This document shows, in pieces, positions 27,572 through 36,319 of a stretch of DNA of 53,880 bases. The stretch comes from Clostridia bacterium (GTDB lineage Bacteria; Bacillota; Clostridia; Oscillospirales; CAG-272): the NCBI GenBank assembly GCA_017942005.1, contig JAGAVJ010000056.1, forward strand, positions 1-53,880, given 5' to 3'. The first letter of the stretch is position 1, and each line of letters starts with the position of its first letter. The translations under genes were made by a program, and so were the position numbers. The notes under the pieces are model-generated. The model saw only the letters and a list, made by a program, of their open reading frames with translations, was not told where the DNA came from and made no database searches.

Positions 27572-28909
27572 ATGGAAATTAAATTCAAAGCGACATATGT
27601 CAATGAGGATCTGAAGTACGCCGTTGGTGTGATTGGTGCACCGGGGGCAGAGGACTATGTCATTCGTGTACTGGATCCGACGCATATCATCATGACGGAT
27701 CCGGAAACATGGACGCCGGGAACCGACCCGTCTGCAATGTTCGGTATCACGGAGGAAGAATATCTCTGGAAGGACACCGATCACGAAAAGCTGGATGATC
27801 TTGCACAGAAGCTGCGTACCGATATTCCCAAGGACAGACTGATTGCAGAAAAAGATGGCGTCCGCAAAAAAGACCGTGCAGAATCCATTGACTACGGAAA
27901 ATATGTGCGTTACCGCAAAGAACGCAACGAACAGCGCAGGGACGCTGCCATTGCACATATGCTTAATGCTGAAGAACTTTACTGCATGTACTGCGGCGAA
28001 ACCAACAAGCCGTTTGTTTTCCAGTACAGCTACATGCTGATGTATGAAGATAAGAACATCGCAATGGAGCAGGCAAATGAGTTCCGAAAGAGAAATGTTC
28101 CGCTGTTAGTCAGCACATTTACCAAGGAACAGTACAATAAAGAGGAAACAAAGTCGGTGTTCCATGAACTGATGATCCTCGGCTATCCGCTGATCCTGTT
28201 TTTTGATGCGGAAAAACATCAGACGATGATTCCGATTAAGGATATTATCAAGCATAAAGACTTTATCGGTCAGAAAAACAATCTGATCTACGGAAACCCG
28301 AAATTGGATTTTGCTATCACCAATTTGTTCCAGTTCCTGCGTACACCAAACAATATGGACAGAAGCGATCCTGAAAAGTTCAAGCAGGCAGTGACAAGAC
28401 AAATTGCATTTTTGGAAAGCCGCGTCGTCGAAGCGATGTCTGATGCACGGTTCCTTGTTCCGACCAAGCAGCTGGAGGACGGTAAGGTGACGACACCGGT
28501 ACTGCGTACCCAGCCGAAGAAGCAGGAAAATGCAGAAGGCACAGCGGACGGAGCAAAGGATGCGCCGAAGACAGAGGAAGCAGCAGTCAAGCAGTTCTTG
28601 CCGGTATTTACAAACGGTATGGAATTCTACTCTGAAAATAATCAGTTCAAGGCAGCGGTTCTTCCTTACGATGCAGTTGTTGAGATGGTGAAAAACGGCA
28701 AACTTGACGGTTTCTTATTGAATATGAAATCCCGCTGTGCAATGCCATGCGGTGAAGAACGCTTCAAGCAGGTGGAAGACTACCGTACTTGGAAGGCAGA
28801 ACACACACCTGAGGAATCTCCGGTCGAAGAACCCACAGAAGAATCTGTGAGTGACAATGGTGAAGGTCCGGCTGATACACCGTTTGTTCCGATCATCAAT
28901 AAAAAATAA
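27572..28909 (+). CDS. Protein of unknown function with SseB-like segment
   Basis: 445 residues, not recognised as a whole. The start (MEIKFKATYVNEDLKYAVGV) is chosen because of the RBS AGAAAGGA. A charged region is followed by CMYCGETNK, a possible Cys pair. Near the C-terminus, KQFLPVFTNGMEFYS and FLLNMKSRCAMPCGEE resemble an SseB-type domain, but only weakly. Linkers are Pro/Glu/Ala-rich (KTEEAAVK, PEESPVEEPTEE). No signal or membrane segment: a soluble cytoplasmic protein. A dispersed hairpin follows, then pepT. Confidence 0.6.
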   Translation: MEIKFKATYVNEDLKYAVGVIGAPGAEDYVIRVLDPTHIIMTDPETWTPGTDPSAMFGITEEEYLWKDTDHEKLDDLAQKLRTDIPKDRLIAEKDGVRKKDRAESIDYGKYVRYRKERNEQRRDAAIAHMLNAEELYCMYCGETNKPFVFQYSYMLMYEDKNIAMEQANEFRKRNVPLLVSTFTKEQYNKEETKSVFHELMILGYPLILFFDAEKHQTMIPIKDIIKHKDFIGQKNNLIYGNPKLDFAITNLFQFLRTPNNMDRSDPEKFKQAVTRQIAFLESRVVEAMSDARFLVPTKQLEDGKVTTPVLRTQPKKQENAEGTADGAKDAPKTEEAAVKQFLPVFTNGMEFYSENNQFKAAVLPYDAVVEMVKNGKLDGFLLNMKSRCAMPCGEERFKQVEDYRTWKAEHTPEESPVEEPTEESVSDNGEGPADTPFVPIINKK

Positions 28910-28925
28910 AACGCGATATGACAGA

Positions 28926-28960
28926 GGGGTTGCTGTACTTTGGGTGCAGCAGCTCCTTTT
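28926..28960 (+). terminator. GGGTTGCTGTA-type hairpin with T run
   Basis: GGGGTTGCTG pairs with CAGCAGCTCC (with G-U pairs), followed by TTTT. Diverged member of the dispersed hairpin family between the unknown gene and pepT. Confidence 0.65.
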
Positions 28961-28981
28961 ATCAGAGAGGAGAGACTTGCT

Positions 28982-30187
28982 ATGACTGTGAAAGACCGTT
29001 TTTTACACTATATTGCATTTCCAACCATGTCGGATGAATCCAGTACCAGCTGTCCGAGTACAGAGAAACAGTTTGCGCTGGCAAACTGTTTGACAGAGGA
29101 ACTGCGTACCTTGGGACTTACAGCAGATTGTGATGAAAATGGATATGTATGGGCAGAAATTCCCGCAAATACGGAAAATCCGCTGCCAGTCATTGGATTG
29201 ATTGCACATATGGATACGTCGGATGCCTGTGCGGATACGCCGATTCATGCAAGAGAGGTATTGTATGATGGGACAGAGATTGTGTTGAATGATGAAAAAC
29301 ACATTGTTTTATCAGAAAACACATACGCATCCCTTGGACGGTATCGCGGAAAGCATTTAATTGTCACAGACGGAACGACCTTGCTTGGTGCGGATGACAA
29401 AGCAGGCATTGCGGAAATCATTTCGGCAGCAGAGGTTCTTCTGCGTACAGACGCAGAACACGGTGTGATTAAGCTTGCATTTACACCGGATGAAGAAATC
29501 GGACGCGGTGCAGACCGGTTTGATGTCAAAAAATTTGGTGCGGATTTTGCGTATACCGTGGATGGCGGAACGCTTGGCGGCATTGAATATGAAAACTTCA
29601 ACGCTGCCAGTGCGGACATTGAAATTTCCGGATGCTCAATTCACCCCGGTGACGCAAAAGGGAAGATGATCAATGCCGCGCTTTTGGCTTGTGAGATCAA
29701 TGAACTTCTGCCAAAGGAGCAAATTCCGGCGATGACAGAAGGATATGAAGGATTTATTCATCTGACGGAACTGGAAGGAACCTGTGAGCATGCATGCATT
29801 CGCTATATCATTCGTGATCACGACCGGAAAAAGTTTGAAGCCAAAAAAGAAGCGGTGATGGCTGCTGTTAAGACTGTCAATGCAAAATGGTCATGTCAGG
29901 CAGCAAAAGCAGTGATACGGGATTCTTATTACAATATGCGGGAAGTTCTTGAAGATCAGATGGAGATTGTAGAACGTGCAAAGCGCAGCATGGGGGCATG
30001 TGGTGTTCAGCCTATGATCACTCCGATACGCGGTGGAACGGACGGCGCAAGACTTTCCTTTGAGGGACTGCCGTGTCCGAACTTATCGACCGGCGGCGAA
30101 AATTATCATTCCCGTTTTGAATATGCCTGTGTGGAGGATATGGAGACCATGCGGGATGTCCTGGTTTGCATTTGTACGCAGGGATAA
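28982..30187 (+). CDS. pepT: Peptidase T (tripeptide aminopeptidase)
   Basis: An M20 metallopeptidase that removes the N-terminal residue from tripeptides in the cytoplasm. About 401 residues, the standard length. Zinc ligands and catalytic residues are visible: AHMDTSDA, TTLLGADDKAGIAEI, FTPDEEIGRGAD and HPGDAKGKMINA. The C-terminal TPIRGGTDGARLSFEGLPCPNL is also typical. The start ATG 28982 follows the RBS GAGAGGAG. A dispersed hairpin follows the stop. Confidence 0.94.
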   Translation: MTVKDRFLHYIAFPTMSDESSTSCPSTEKQFALANCLTEELRTLGLTADCDENGYVWAEIPANTENPLPVIGLIAHMDTSDACADTPIHAREVLYDGTEIVLNDEKHIVLSENTYASLGRYRGKHLIVTDGTTLLGADDKAGIAEIISAAEVLLRTDAEHGVIKLAFTPDEEIGRGADRFDVKKFGADFAYTVDGGTLGGIEYENFNAASADIEISGCSIHPGDAKGKMINAALLACEINELLPKEQIPAMTEGYEGFIHLTELEGTCEHACIRYIIRDHDRKKFEAKKEAVMAAVKTVNAKWSCQAAKAVIRDSYYNMREVLEDQMEIVERAKRSMGACGVQPMITPIRGGTDGARLSFEGLPCPNLSTGGENYHSRFEYACVEDMETMRDVLVCICTQG

Positions 30188-30191
30188 AAAT

Positions 30192-30236
30192 AGGGAGCTG
30201 TTGCAAATTGAAAATTTGCAACAGCCCGTTGTTTTT
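30192..30236 (+). terminator. GGGAGCTGTTGCAAAT-type hairpin with T run
   Basis: Arms of about 15 bases (GGGAGCTGTTGCAAATT and its complement) followed by GTTGTTTTTT. Terminator for pepT, and possibly for the convergent DUF1294 gene. Confidence 0.8.
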
Positions 30237-30244
30237 TATGAATT

Positions 30245-30556
30245 CTAATTTCCTGCCGCAATAACAAACAGTACAGCGGCGATTTGCAAAACCATAAACA
30301 TCGGAACGAAAAAGCGGAAATACCAATGCCTTGTCTTGTGATGAAAAATATACATACCGCAGAATGCACCGATCCCGCCAAATAGTGCGGCAGAAAGGAG
30401 CAGCGTTTTTTCTGAGATACGCCATTTTCCTTTTTGTGCCTTGCTTTTATCAATACCGTATAAAGAAAAAGAGAGGATGGACATAAAAATCAGTATACAG
30501 AAAAAAGGTGTTTTATATGTATAAAGGAACTGTGCGGCAGTGATCATAGACTGCAT
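30245..30556 (-). CDS. DUF1294 family small membrane protein
   Basis: About 103 residues with three to four hydrophobic helices. The DUF1294 signature is clear: YGIDKSKAQKGKWRISEKTLL, then GGIGAFCGMYIFHHKTRHWYF. The function of the family is unknown. The start 30556 fits the RBS GAGG six bases upstream; GTG 30568 is an alternative that includes the RBS. Confidence 0.88.
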   Translation of the reverse strand: MQSMITAAQFLYTYKTPFFCILIFMSILSFSLYGIDKSKAQKGKWRISEKTLLLSAALFGGIGAFCGMYIFHHKTRHWYFRFFVPMFMVLQIAAVLFVIAAGN

Positions 30557-30672
30557 GAGAAACCTCACAATATAATGAAAAGTAAAATGCTCTCCGCCTT
30601 TGTGGACGGCGGATATTGCTTACTTTATTTGAAAATAACAAAAAGCACTTCTTCTTTAGAAGTGCTTTCCTG

Positions 30673-30750
30673 TGGGGTGAGTAATGGGGGTCGAACCCAC
30701 GACCTCCAGGGCCACAACCTGGCGCTCTAACCAACTGAGCTATACCCACC
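30673..30750 (-). tRNA. tRNA-His (GTG anticodon)
   Basis: Minus-strand cloverleaf with the extra 5' G typical of tRNA-His (GGTGGGTA), anticodon loop TTGTGGC giving GTG, T arm GGGTTCGACCCC and encoded CCA. Last gene of a three-tRNA cluster. Confidence 0.95.
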
Positions 30751-30753
30751 ATA

Positions 30754-30830
30754 TGGCGCACCCTGGGAGACTCGAACTCTCGACCTACTGCTTAGAAGGC
30801 AGTTGCTCTATCCAGCTGAGCTAAGGGTGC
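30754..30830 (-). tRNA. tRNA-Arg (TCT anticodon)
   Basis: Minus-strand cloverleaf: acceptor GCACCCT/AGGGTGC, anticodon stem ACTGC/GCAGT with loop CTTCTAA giving TCT, T arm AGAGTTCGAGTCTC and encoded CCA. Middle of the cluster. Confidence 0.95.
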
Positions 30831-30845
30831 ATATAAAAGAAAAAG

Positions 30846-30919
30846 TGGAGCGGGTGATGGGAATCGAACCCACGCGACCAGCTTGGAAGGCTGGGATTCT
30901 ACCATTGAACTACACCCGC
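30846..30919 (-). tRNA. tRNA-Gly (TCC anticodon)
   Basis: Minus-strand cloverleaf: acceptor GCGGGTG/CACCCGC, anticodon stem CCAGC/GCTGG with loop CTTCCAA giving TCC, T arm GGGTTCGATTCCC and encoded CCA. First gene after the promoter. Confidence 0.95.
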
Positions 30920-30962
30920 ATTTGAGAGTTCGTTCGCAGTGCTTTCTCATCACTGCTCTTAT

Positions 30963-30991
30963 ATTATACCACAATTTTCTTTGCCTGTCAA
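30963..30991 (-). promoter_or_regulatory. Promoter of the tRNA-Gly/Arg/His cluster
   Basis: Minus strand TTGACA (30986-30991), a 17-base spacer and TATAAT (30963-30968). Confidence 0.92.
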
Positions 30992-31098
30992 TAGTTTTTT
31001 CAAAGAAAATATTATTTTTTGAAAAAAATTTGATGATGGACAGAAAAATAAAACGGGTCTGCTGCATGCGACAGACCGTTTTAAGTGGGGAGAGGGAA

Positions 31099-31677
31099 TT
31101 ACAGCAATTGATACGGCGCATATTCCTCAATTTCGCCGGGATTGTTGGCAAGCAGTGACATCAGCGCACGGCGGAACATATCGGGATGCTGTTCCAGTTC
31201 AATTTCCATATTTTCCGCTTCTTTCTGGCTTTTTACAACGACGTTCAAAGAGAGCACATCTTCATTCTGTTCTGTATAATGCAAATGAAACAAGAACTTT
31301 CCGCCGGGAAGCGCTTCTGTATTATAGCGGTATCCGGAATTGGTTTTATGCAGATTTAAGAGCAGAACGGCGTTCTGCAATGCTTTTTCTTTTGTGGTAT
31401 TCAAAATCTTTCCTGGTAAGCTTTGTGCAGCTTCATGACCGAGCGGCGTGACCGTGTATAGTTCCTTCCCGGTATGATTGTCCATGACAATATGACCTGT
31501 TTCAAGAAGGTCTGGAAACGCAAGGCAGAAGTCGAACGGACGGACGACGCCGTTCTGGATCACAATATCGTTGATTTCAATAAAATCAAGCGGACGTCCA
31601 ATGCTGTCCATTAAAAAAAGAATGAAGATTTTGATATCACTTTGGTCGCGCAGCGGCGCTTGCAGCGTTTCATTCAT
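31099..31677 (-). CDS. DUF4364 family protein (winged-helix-like)
   Basis: About 192 residues. The N-terminal half looks like a winged helix (SDIKIFILFLMDSIGRPLDF, then VRPFDFCLAFPDLLETGHIVM and the TVTPLGHEAAQSLP wing), and the C-terminal half is alpha/beta. This matches DUF4364, common in Clostridia and of unknown role, possibly a regulator. The start 31677 fits the RBS GGGAGG nine bases upstream. Confidence 0.85.
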   Translation of the reverse strand: MNETLQAPLRDQSDIKIFILFLMDSIGRPLDFIEINDIVIQNGVVRPFDFCLAFPDLLETGHIVMDNHTGKELYTVTPLGHEAAQSLPGKILNTTKEKALQNAVLLLNLHKTNSGYRYNTEALPGGKFLFHLHYTEQNEDVLSLNVVVKSQKEAENMEIELEQHPDMFRRALMSLLANNPGEIEEYAPYQLL

Positions 31678-31722
31678 ATGGCACATCCTCCCAATCTGCG
31701 GCGTTCTATTTTGTATATGTAT

Positions 31723-31751
31723 ATTGTATCACATTCTTTGAAAAAGTGCAA
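31723..31751 (-). promoter_or_regulatory. Promoter of the DUF4364 gene
   Basis: Minus strand TTGCAC (31746-31751), a 17-base spacer and TACAAT (31723-31728). Confidence 0.75.
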
Positions 31752-31853
31752 GAGCATTCCGTAATTTTCATGGGAATCCTTTGCACAGTGGTAAAATCAT
31801 GTGAGGCGAAATGAAAAAGAAAACGCAAATTTTAAATTTATTTCATAAACCTA

Positions 31854-31882
31854 TTGAAAAGAAATCAAAAATCTGGTATAAT
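31854..31882 (+). promoter_or_regulatory. Promoter of prfC
   Basis: TTGAAA (31854-31859), a 17-base spacer and TATAAT (31877-31882). The transcript would begin with a leader of about 230 nt. Confidence 0.85.
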
Positions 31883-31954
31883 ATATAAGTTCATAAGAAA
31901 TTTTACGGTTTTATACAAAACAGAACATTTATCATATTTTAGCCAATGATAAAG

Positions 31955-32104
31955 TTTGAAAGATAAATCTTTCAAACCGTGTTTTGTGACTTTCGTTGCT
32001 TGAAAAGCAACGATGTCCACCTGCGGGCGCGTCACAACTCCACAAGGAAAGGAAAACCTTCGCGCCGTTCAGCGAAGCTGAACATGCGGAGTTATGGTCA
32101 TAAA
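31955..32104 (+). promoter_or_regulatory. Multi-hairpin leader of prfC
   Basis: Visible pairings in order: GTTTGAAAGAT/ATCTTTCAAAC (31956-31979), TTGTGAC/GTCACAA (about 31984 and 32031) enclosing CGTTGCTT/AAGCAACG, and AACTCC/GGAGTT (about 32036 and 32090) enclosing GTTCAGCG/GCTGAAC. The 3' end reads GTTATGGTCATAAAAATG. Parts are shared with leaders at 17.56 and 40.2 kb. It could control RF3 synthesis by attenuation or initiation. Confidence 0.6.
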
Positions 32105-32119
32105 AATGAAGGAGTCAGT

Positions 32120-33724
32120 ATGTCAAAATATCAGAATGAGATAGAAAAACGGCGTACCTTTGCAATCATCTCGCACCCGGACGCCGGTAAAACTACATTA
32201 ACTGAAAAATTTTTGTTATACGGCGGAGCGATTCAATCTGCCGGCGCGGTAAAAGGAAAGCAAAGTGACCGGCATGCGGTTTCCGACTGGATGGATATTG
32301 AACAGAAGCGCGGTATTTCCATTACGTCCTCTGTCATGCAGTTTGAATATGAAGGCTACTGCATCAATATTCTGGATACCCCCGGTCACCAGGACTTCTC
32401 GGAGGATACTTATCGAACGTTAATGGCGGCAGATTCTGCGGTTATGGTGATCGACGCTGCAAAGGGCATTGAACCGCAGACCAGAAAACTGTTTAAAGTC
32501 TGTGCGATGCGTCACATTCCGATTTTTACATTTATCAATAAAATGGACCGCGAAGCGAGAGATTCCTTTGATCTTTTGGATGAGCTGGAATCGGAATTCG
32601 GCATCGGTACCTATCCCATGAACTGGCCGATTGGATGCGGCGTCAACTTCAAAGGCGTATATGATCGGAACAAGAAAACCATTGTCACCTTTGACGACGC
32701 ACACAAGGGCAGAGAACGTCTGCGCGGCATTGAATGTGACATCACAGATACAGCAAAGCTGGACGAGCTGATCGGCTCTTATCAGCGGGAAGAGCTGGTG
32801 GAGCAAGTAGAACTGCTTGACGGTGCATGCTTTGATTTTGATCTTGAAAAAGTACGCAATGGTACTCTTTCTCCTGTATTTTTTGGTTCTGCGCTGAATA
32901 ACTTTGGCATTGAGTTGTTTTTGGAAAGCTTTTTGAAAATGACAACCTCTCCGCTGCCGAGACGGGCAGGGGATTTGACTGTGGATCCGTTTGAAGAAGG
33001 CTTTTCTGCATTCGTATTTAAGATTCAGGCGAATATGAACAAAGCACACCGCGACCGTATCGCATTTATGCGGATTGTGTCTGGAAAATTTGAAAAAGAC
33101 TGCGAATACAAGCATGTACAGGGCGGAAAAAATATTCGCCTTTCTCAGCCGCAGCAGATGATGGCAGCCAACCGTGAAGCCATTACGGAGGCTTATGCCG
33201 GCGATATTATCGGTGTATTTGATCCGGGTATTTTTTCCATTGGGGATACCATCTGTGATAAAAAAATGAATATCCAGTTTGAAGGCATTCCAACCTTTGC
33301 GCCGGAACGGTTTGCAATCGTCGAACAGATTGATTCCATGAAGCGAAAGCAGTTTGCAGCCGGCATGCAGCAGATTGCACAGGAAGGCGCGATACAGATT
33401 TTCTTTGAGCCGAACGGCGGCTTGGAGCGCGTGATTGTCGGTGTTGTTGGCGAATTGCAGTTTGAAGTATTGGAATCCCGCATGGAAAGCGAATATAAAG
33501 TCAAATTCCGCCGCACAGCAACGGAGTACCAATATATTCGTCAGTATTTGAATAAAGATGTCCCGCCGACATCACTGAACCTTTATGATACAAAGTGGGT
33601 AAAGGATGTCAGAGGACGCGACTTTTTGATTTTCCGTTCCGAATGGTGTATCAAATGGGCATACGAAAAGAACGAGGGCATTGAACTTGCTGAATTTGGA
33701 ACACAAAAAGACGAAGACGAATAA
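32120..33724 (+). CDS. prfC: Peptide chain release factor 3
   Basis: A translational GTPase that removes RF1/RF2 from the ribosome after termination. 534 residues, the standard length. G1 is HPDAGKTT (19-26), the RF3-typical GAVKGKQSDRHAVSDWM and RGISITSSVMQF follow, G3 is DTPGHQDFSEDTYR and G4 is NKMDREARD. The C-terminal half has the domain II/III pattern and ends GTQKDEDE. Start 32120 (MSKYQNEIEKRR) is fixed by the RBS GAAGGAG. It has a long structured leader and stands alone. Confidence 0.95.
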   Translation: MSKYQNEIEKRRTFAIISHPDAGKTTLTEKFLLYGGAIQSAGAVKGKQSDRHAVSDWMDIEQKRGISITSSVMQFEYEGYCINILDTPGHQDFSEDTYRTLMAADSAVMVIDAAKGIEPQTRKLFKVCAMRHIPIFTFINKMDREARDSFDLLDELESEFGIGTYPMNWPIGCGVNFKGVYDRNKKTIVTFDDAHKGRERLRGIECDITDTAKLDELIGSYQREELVEQVELLDGACFDFDLEKVRNGTLSPVFFGSALNNFGIELFLESFLKMTTSPLPRRAGDLTVDPFEEGFSAFVFKIQANMNKAHRDRIAFMRIVSGKFEKDCEYKHVQGGKNIRLSQPQQMMAANREAITEAYAGDIIGVFDPGIFSIGDTICDKKMNIQFEGIPTFAPERFAIVEQIDSMKRKQFAAGMQQIAQEGAIQIFFEPNGGLERVIVGVVGELQFEVLESRMESEYKVKFRRTATEYQYIRQYLNKDVPPTSLNLYDTKWVKDVRGRDFLIFRSEWCIKWAYEKNEGIELAEFGTQKDEDE

Positions 33725-33748
33725 CGTCTGAATATACAGTTTATTTAT

Positions 33749-33912
33749 GGGGAAAACTTTTTTGGAAAAAAGATTTTCCCCATACCCCTTTCAAAAAACT
33801 TGAAACCGGACCAAAGTACTTACATGATCGTATGTTCATCTATTCGTTAAAAAGTTTTTGAGGGATGCCCGAGCGGCGGGGCGTTTTTTCAAAAACGCCC
33901 CAAGAGCGATTT
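33749..33912 (+). repeat. Dispersed intergenic repeat B
   Basis: Starts GGGGAAAACTTTTTT, a self-complementary segment closing with TTTTCCCC, then CCCTTTCAAAAAACTTGAAA. After a variable middle it has AAAAAGTTTTTGAGGGATG and a GGGGCG/CGCCCC pair around 33879-33902. Related to copies near 11.4 (minus), 38.03 and 41.78 kb. Confidence 0.65.
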
Positions 33913-33935
33913 TTTTGTTAAACTTACGTTAAATT

Positions 33936-33979
33936 AAAACGCTGCGCACCATAGGTCGTAAGATGGTGCGCAGCGTTTT
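33936..33979. terminator. Bidirectional terminator between prfC and the dehydrogenase
   Basis: A perfect-looking stem AAAACGCTGCGCACCAT with its complement, flanked by A and T runs on both sides, between convergent genes. Confidence 0.85.
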
Positions 33980-33993
33980 GTATTTGTACAAGA

Positions 33994-35034
33994 TCAGACG
34001 TTTTGTGGTTGTTTGCTGTCTTCGGGTGTGCCGCAGTGAATACACAGTTCATTTTCGCAGTGACCTGTTTCGCTGAATTCTACGATATTGCGGACGGTGG
34101 TTTCTGCAATGTTGGAAAGTGCTTCTTCTGTTAAAAATGCCTGATGTGAGGTTACAATGACGTTTGGCATGGAGATCAGGCGAGCCAGAACATCGTCGTT
34201 AAGAATATGACCGGAGTTATCTTCAAAGAACAGGTCGGATTCTTCTTCATACACATCAAGGCAGGCCGCACCAACGGTACGGGATTTGATTGCTGCCAGA
34301 AGCGCCTCTGCATCGACCAAAGCGCCGCGTGACGTATTGATGATAACCACACCACGTTTGCATTGACGAAGCGCGTGTTCGTCAATGATATGATAGGTCT
34401 CCTCTGTCAGCGGACAGTGCAGCGAAATGATATCACTGTTTTGAAACAGTTCCTGCAAGGAGACATAATGCACAGATGGATCACAAAGCAGCTGTTTCGC
34501 CGGGTATTTATCGTATGCCAGAATGTGCATACCGAACCCGCGGCAGATATCAATGAAAACACGTCCGATGCGTCCTGTGCCGATGACACCGATGGTTTTG
34601 CCATGCAGATCAAAGCCTGTCATTCCGGCAAGGCTGAAGTTGTAGTCACGGGTACGAATATATGCTTTGTGAATACGGCGGATTGAGGTTAAGAGCAGTG
34701 CCATTGTGTGTTCTGCAACGGCATAAGGGGAGTAAGCAGGTACACGAAGCACATGAATTTTTCCGTATGCATGATTCATATCCACGTTGTTAAAGCCGGC
34801 GCAGCGCAGGGCGAGGATGCGGATACCCATTTCATACATGCGGTCAATGACATGTGCGTTGACGGTATCATTGACAAAAGAACAAATGCCGTCAAAGCCT
34901 TCTGCCAGATTGACTGTATCTTCATTCAATTTCGTTTCAAAATACTTGAACGTGATCTTGTTTTCTTTCCCATATCGATCAAAAGAGGGGATATCATAGG
35001 GTTTTGCGTCAAAAAATGCAATATTCATATTCAT
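33994..35034 (-). CDS. D-2-hydroxyacid dehydrogenase (D-lactate dehydrogenase type)
   Basis: NAD-dependent enzyme of 346 residues, probably reducing pyruvate to D-lactate in fermentation. The NAD-binding GVIGTGRIGRVF is present, the catalytic Arg lies in INTSRGALVD, the catalytic Glu comes later in the domain (DVYEEESDLFFE region), and the catalytic His is in VTSHQAFLTEEAL. RCAGFNNVDM supports the LdhA/VanH-like group. The start 35034 lies behind a hairpin leader. Other 2-hydroxyacids are possible substrates. Confidence 0.88.
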   Translation of the reverse strand: MNMNIAFFDAKPYDIPSFDRYGKENKITFKYFETKLNEDTVNLAEGFDGICSFVNDTVNAHVIDRMYEMGIRILALRCAGFNNVDMNHAYGKIHVLRVPAYSPYAVAEHTMALLLTSIRRIHKAYIRTRDYNFSLAGMTGFDLHGKTIGVIGTGRIGRVFIDICRGFGMHILAYDKYPAKQLLCDPSVHYVSLQELFQNSDIISLHCPLTEETYHIIDEHALRQCKRGVVIINTSRGALVDAEALLAAIKSRTVGAACLDVYEEESDLFFEDNSGHILNDDVLARLISMPNVIVTSHQAFLTEEALSNIAETTVRNIVEFSETGHCENELCIHCGTPEDSKQPQNV

Positions 35035-35041
35035 ATGGCGT

Positions 35042-35071
35042 TCACCTGTTCAGCGGCCGCTGAGCAAGTGA
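35042..35071 (-). promoter_or_regulatory. Leader hairpin between RBS and start codon
   Basis: The palindrome TCAGCGGCCGCTGA inside an outer TCACYTG/CAGGTGA stem separates the minus-strand Shine-Dalgarno GAAAGGAA (35077-35085) from the ATG at 35034. Seven bases remain between hairpin and start. Confidence 0.65.
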
Positions 35072-35157
35072 GAAAATTTCCTTTCTTTGCAGCGTTGGAA
35101 GGCAGTATCAATTACTGCGGCGTATCACGAAAAGAAGTTGCAGGACTGTCACATATT

Positions 35158-35191
35158 GTTGAATGACAGGGCGATGCCGCCCCTTATTGAA
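35158..35191 (+). repeat. Dispersed repeat A copy
   Basis: GTTGAATGACAGGGCG followed by its partial complement and CTTATTG. The same order is found at 111-141 and 14841-14873. Confidence 0.7.
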
Positions 35192-35245
35192 GTAAAGATA
35201 GTTTACCACAAAGTGGAGAATTTATGCATTGCCGTCATATAAAAA

Positions 35246-36319
35246 TCAGATCGGAATACGCGGCAGCGCATTGATCAGTGCAAGAATTTCGTCTTTTGAT
35301 TTCATACCGCTGACCGAATCCTCCGCCGACAGATTGCAGGCAGCTGCACCGGAAGCAAATTCCAAAATTTCTCTATCGGAAAGTCCGTGGTAGATACCAT
35401 AGAGACATCCCGCACAGAATGCATCTCCTGCGCCGACACTGCCCTTAATATAACCGCTTGGAAGCTTGAGTGAGCCGACTGCCGTAAATTCTCCATTTTT
35501 ATTTAAGATCATGCCAAGCTCCGGACAGTGCAGAATCACACGTTCTCCGACACCGTGCTCCATAACAAATTCCATCGCGGTACGGAGATTATTAAAGCAA
35601 AGATTTCCTGCATCGTCGCGCGGTGAGATTCCGGCGGCGCCGCAGCATTCGATTTCATTCATAATTGCATTGTCGGTATAACGCAGGGCAGGCAGTACAT
35701 ACTCTGAAAATCGTTCTGCGCTGTCACTGACCACATCAATCGAGGTGCGAATGCCTTTATCCTGTACTTCCTTTAAAAATCTTGCCATGACAGTGCCGTA
35801 TTCTGCGTCCGGCTGATCAAACTGGTCTAACAGAAGGATATAAGCGATGTGCAGCATCCTGCATTGCAGTTGATTTAGTGGAATATCCGCAGGCGAAAAT
35901 GCCGCATTCGCGCCGCGATAATGGAAGAAGGTACGTTCTCCTGTGCTGACGACGCTCATCACATCACTGTACGACGTTGCATACTCGCGCGAAACGGTCA
36001 CGTATTTTGTTGAGATTCCGACTTTCTGCAATTCTTTTAGCACATATCTGCCGGAATCGTCGTCACCGAGAATTCCGATGCCTTCAATCGGAATTGAGGA
36101 ATCGATTTTTGCCAGGTCGATACCGGTATTCGGAACGCAGCCGCCGACCGCACGAGACTGTGCGGTTATGGAAGCGAGCATTCCTTTTTTGGGGTATGCA
36201 TCAATGCATTTGACATGATCGGTCAGCATATTGCCTGCAATGACGATACCGCTTCTGTCAGCAGAACCGGTGGGCGATGATGTTGTGATTTCTTCTTTTA
36301 TCATAGGACTTATCTTCAT
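35246..36319 (-). CDS. PfkB-family carbohydrate kinase
   Basis: A ribokinase-like sugar kinase of 357 residues. The glycine-rich start of the domain is visible (GIVIAGNMLTDHVKCIDAYPKKG), a GxVPNTGIDLAKI pattern follows, and the C-terminal catalytic motif is GSVGAGDAFCAGCLYG with the base Asp. It phosphorylates a sugar or similar molecule in the cytoplasm; the substrate is not evident. The start overlaps the upstream methyltransferase gene end by 4 bases. Confidence 0.88.
   Translation of the reverse strand: MKISPMIKEEITTSSPTGSADRSGIVIAGNMLTDHVKCIDAYPKKGMLASITAQSRAVGGCVPNTGIDLAKIDSSIPIEGIGILGDDDSGRYVLKELQKVGISTKYVTVSREYATSYSDVMSVVSTGERTFFHYRGANAAFSPADIPLNQLQCRMLHIAYILLLDQFDQPDAEYGTVMARFLKEVQDKGIRTSIDVVSDSAERFSEYVLPALRYTDNAIMNEIECCGAAGISPRDDAGNLCFNNLRTAMEFVMEHGVGERVILHCPELGMILNKNGEFTAVGSLKLPSGYIKGSVGAGDAFCAGCLYGIYHGLSDREILEFASGAAACNLSAEDSVSGMKSKDEILALINALPRIPI

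Noticed and set aside
32420..33532. 370-codon antisense frame opposite prfC
   Set aside because: Mirror of the well-conserved RF3 gene; Cys/His/Phe-rich translation typical of an antisense shadow.
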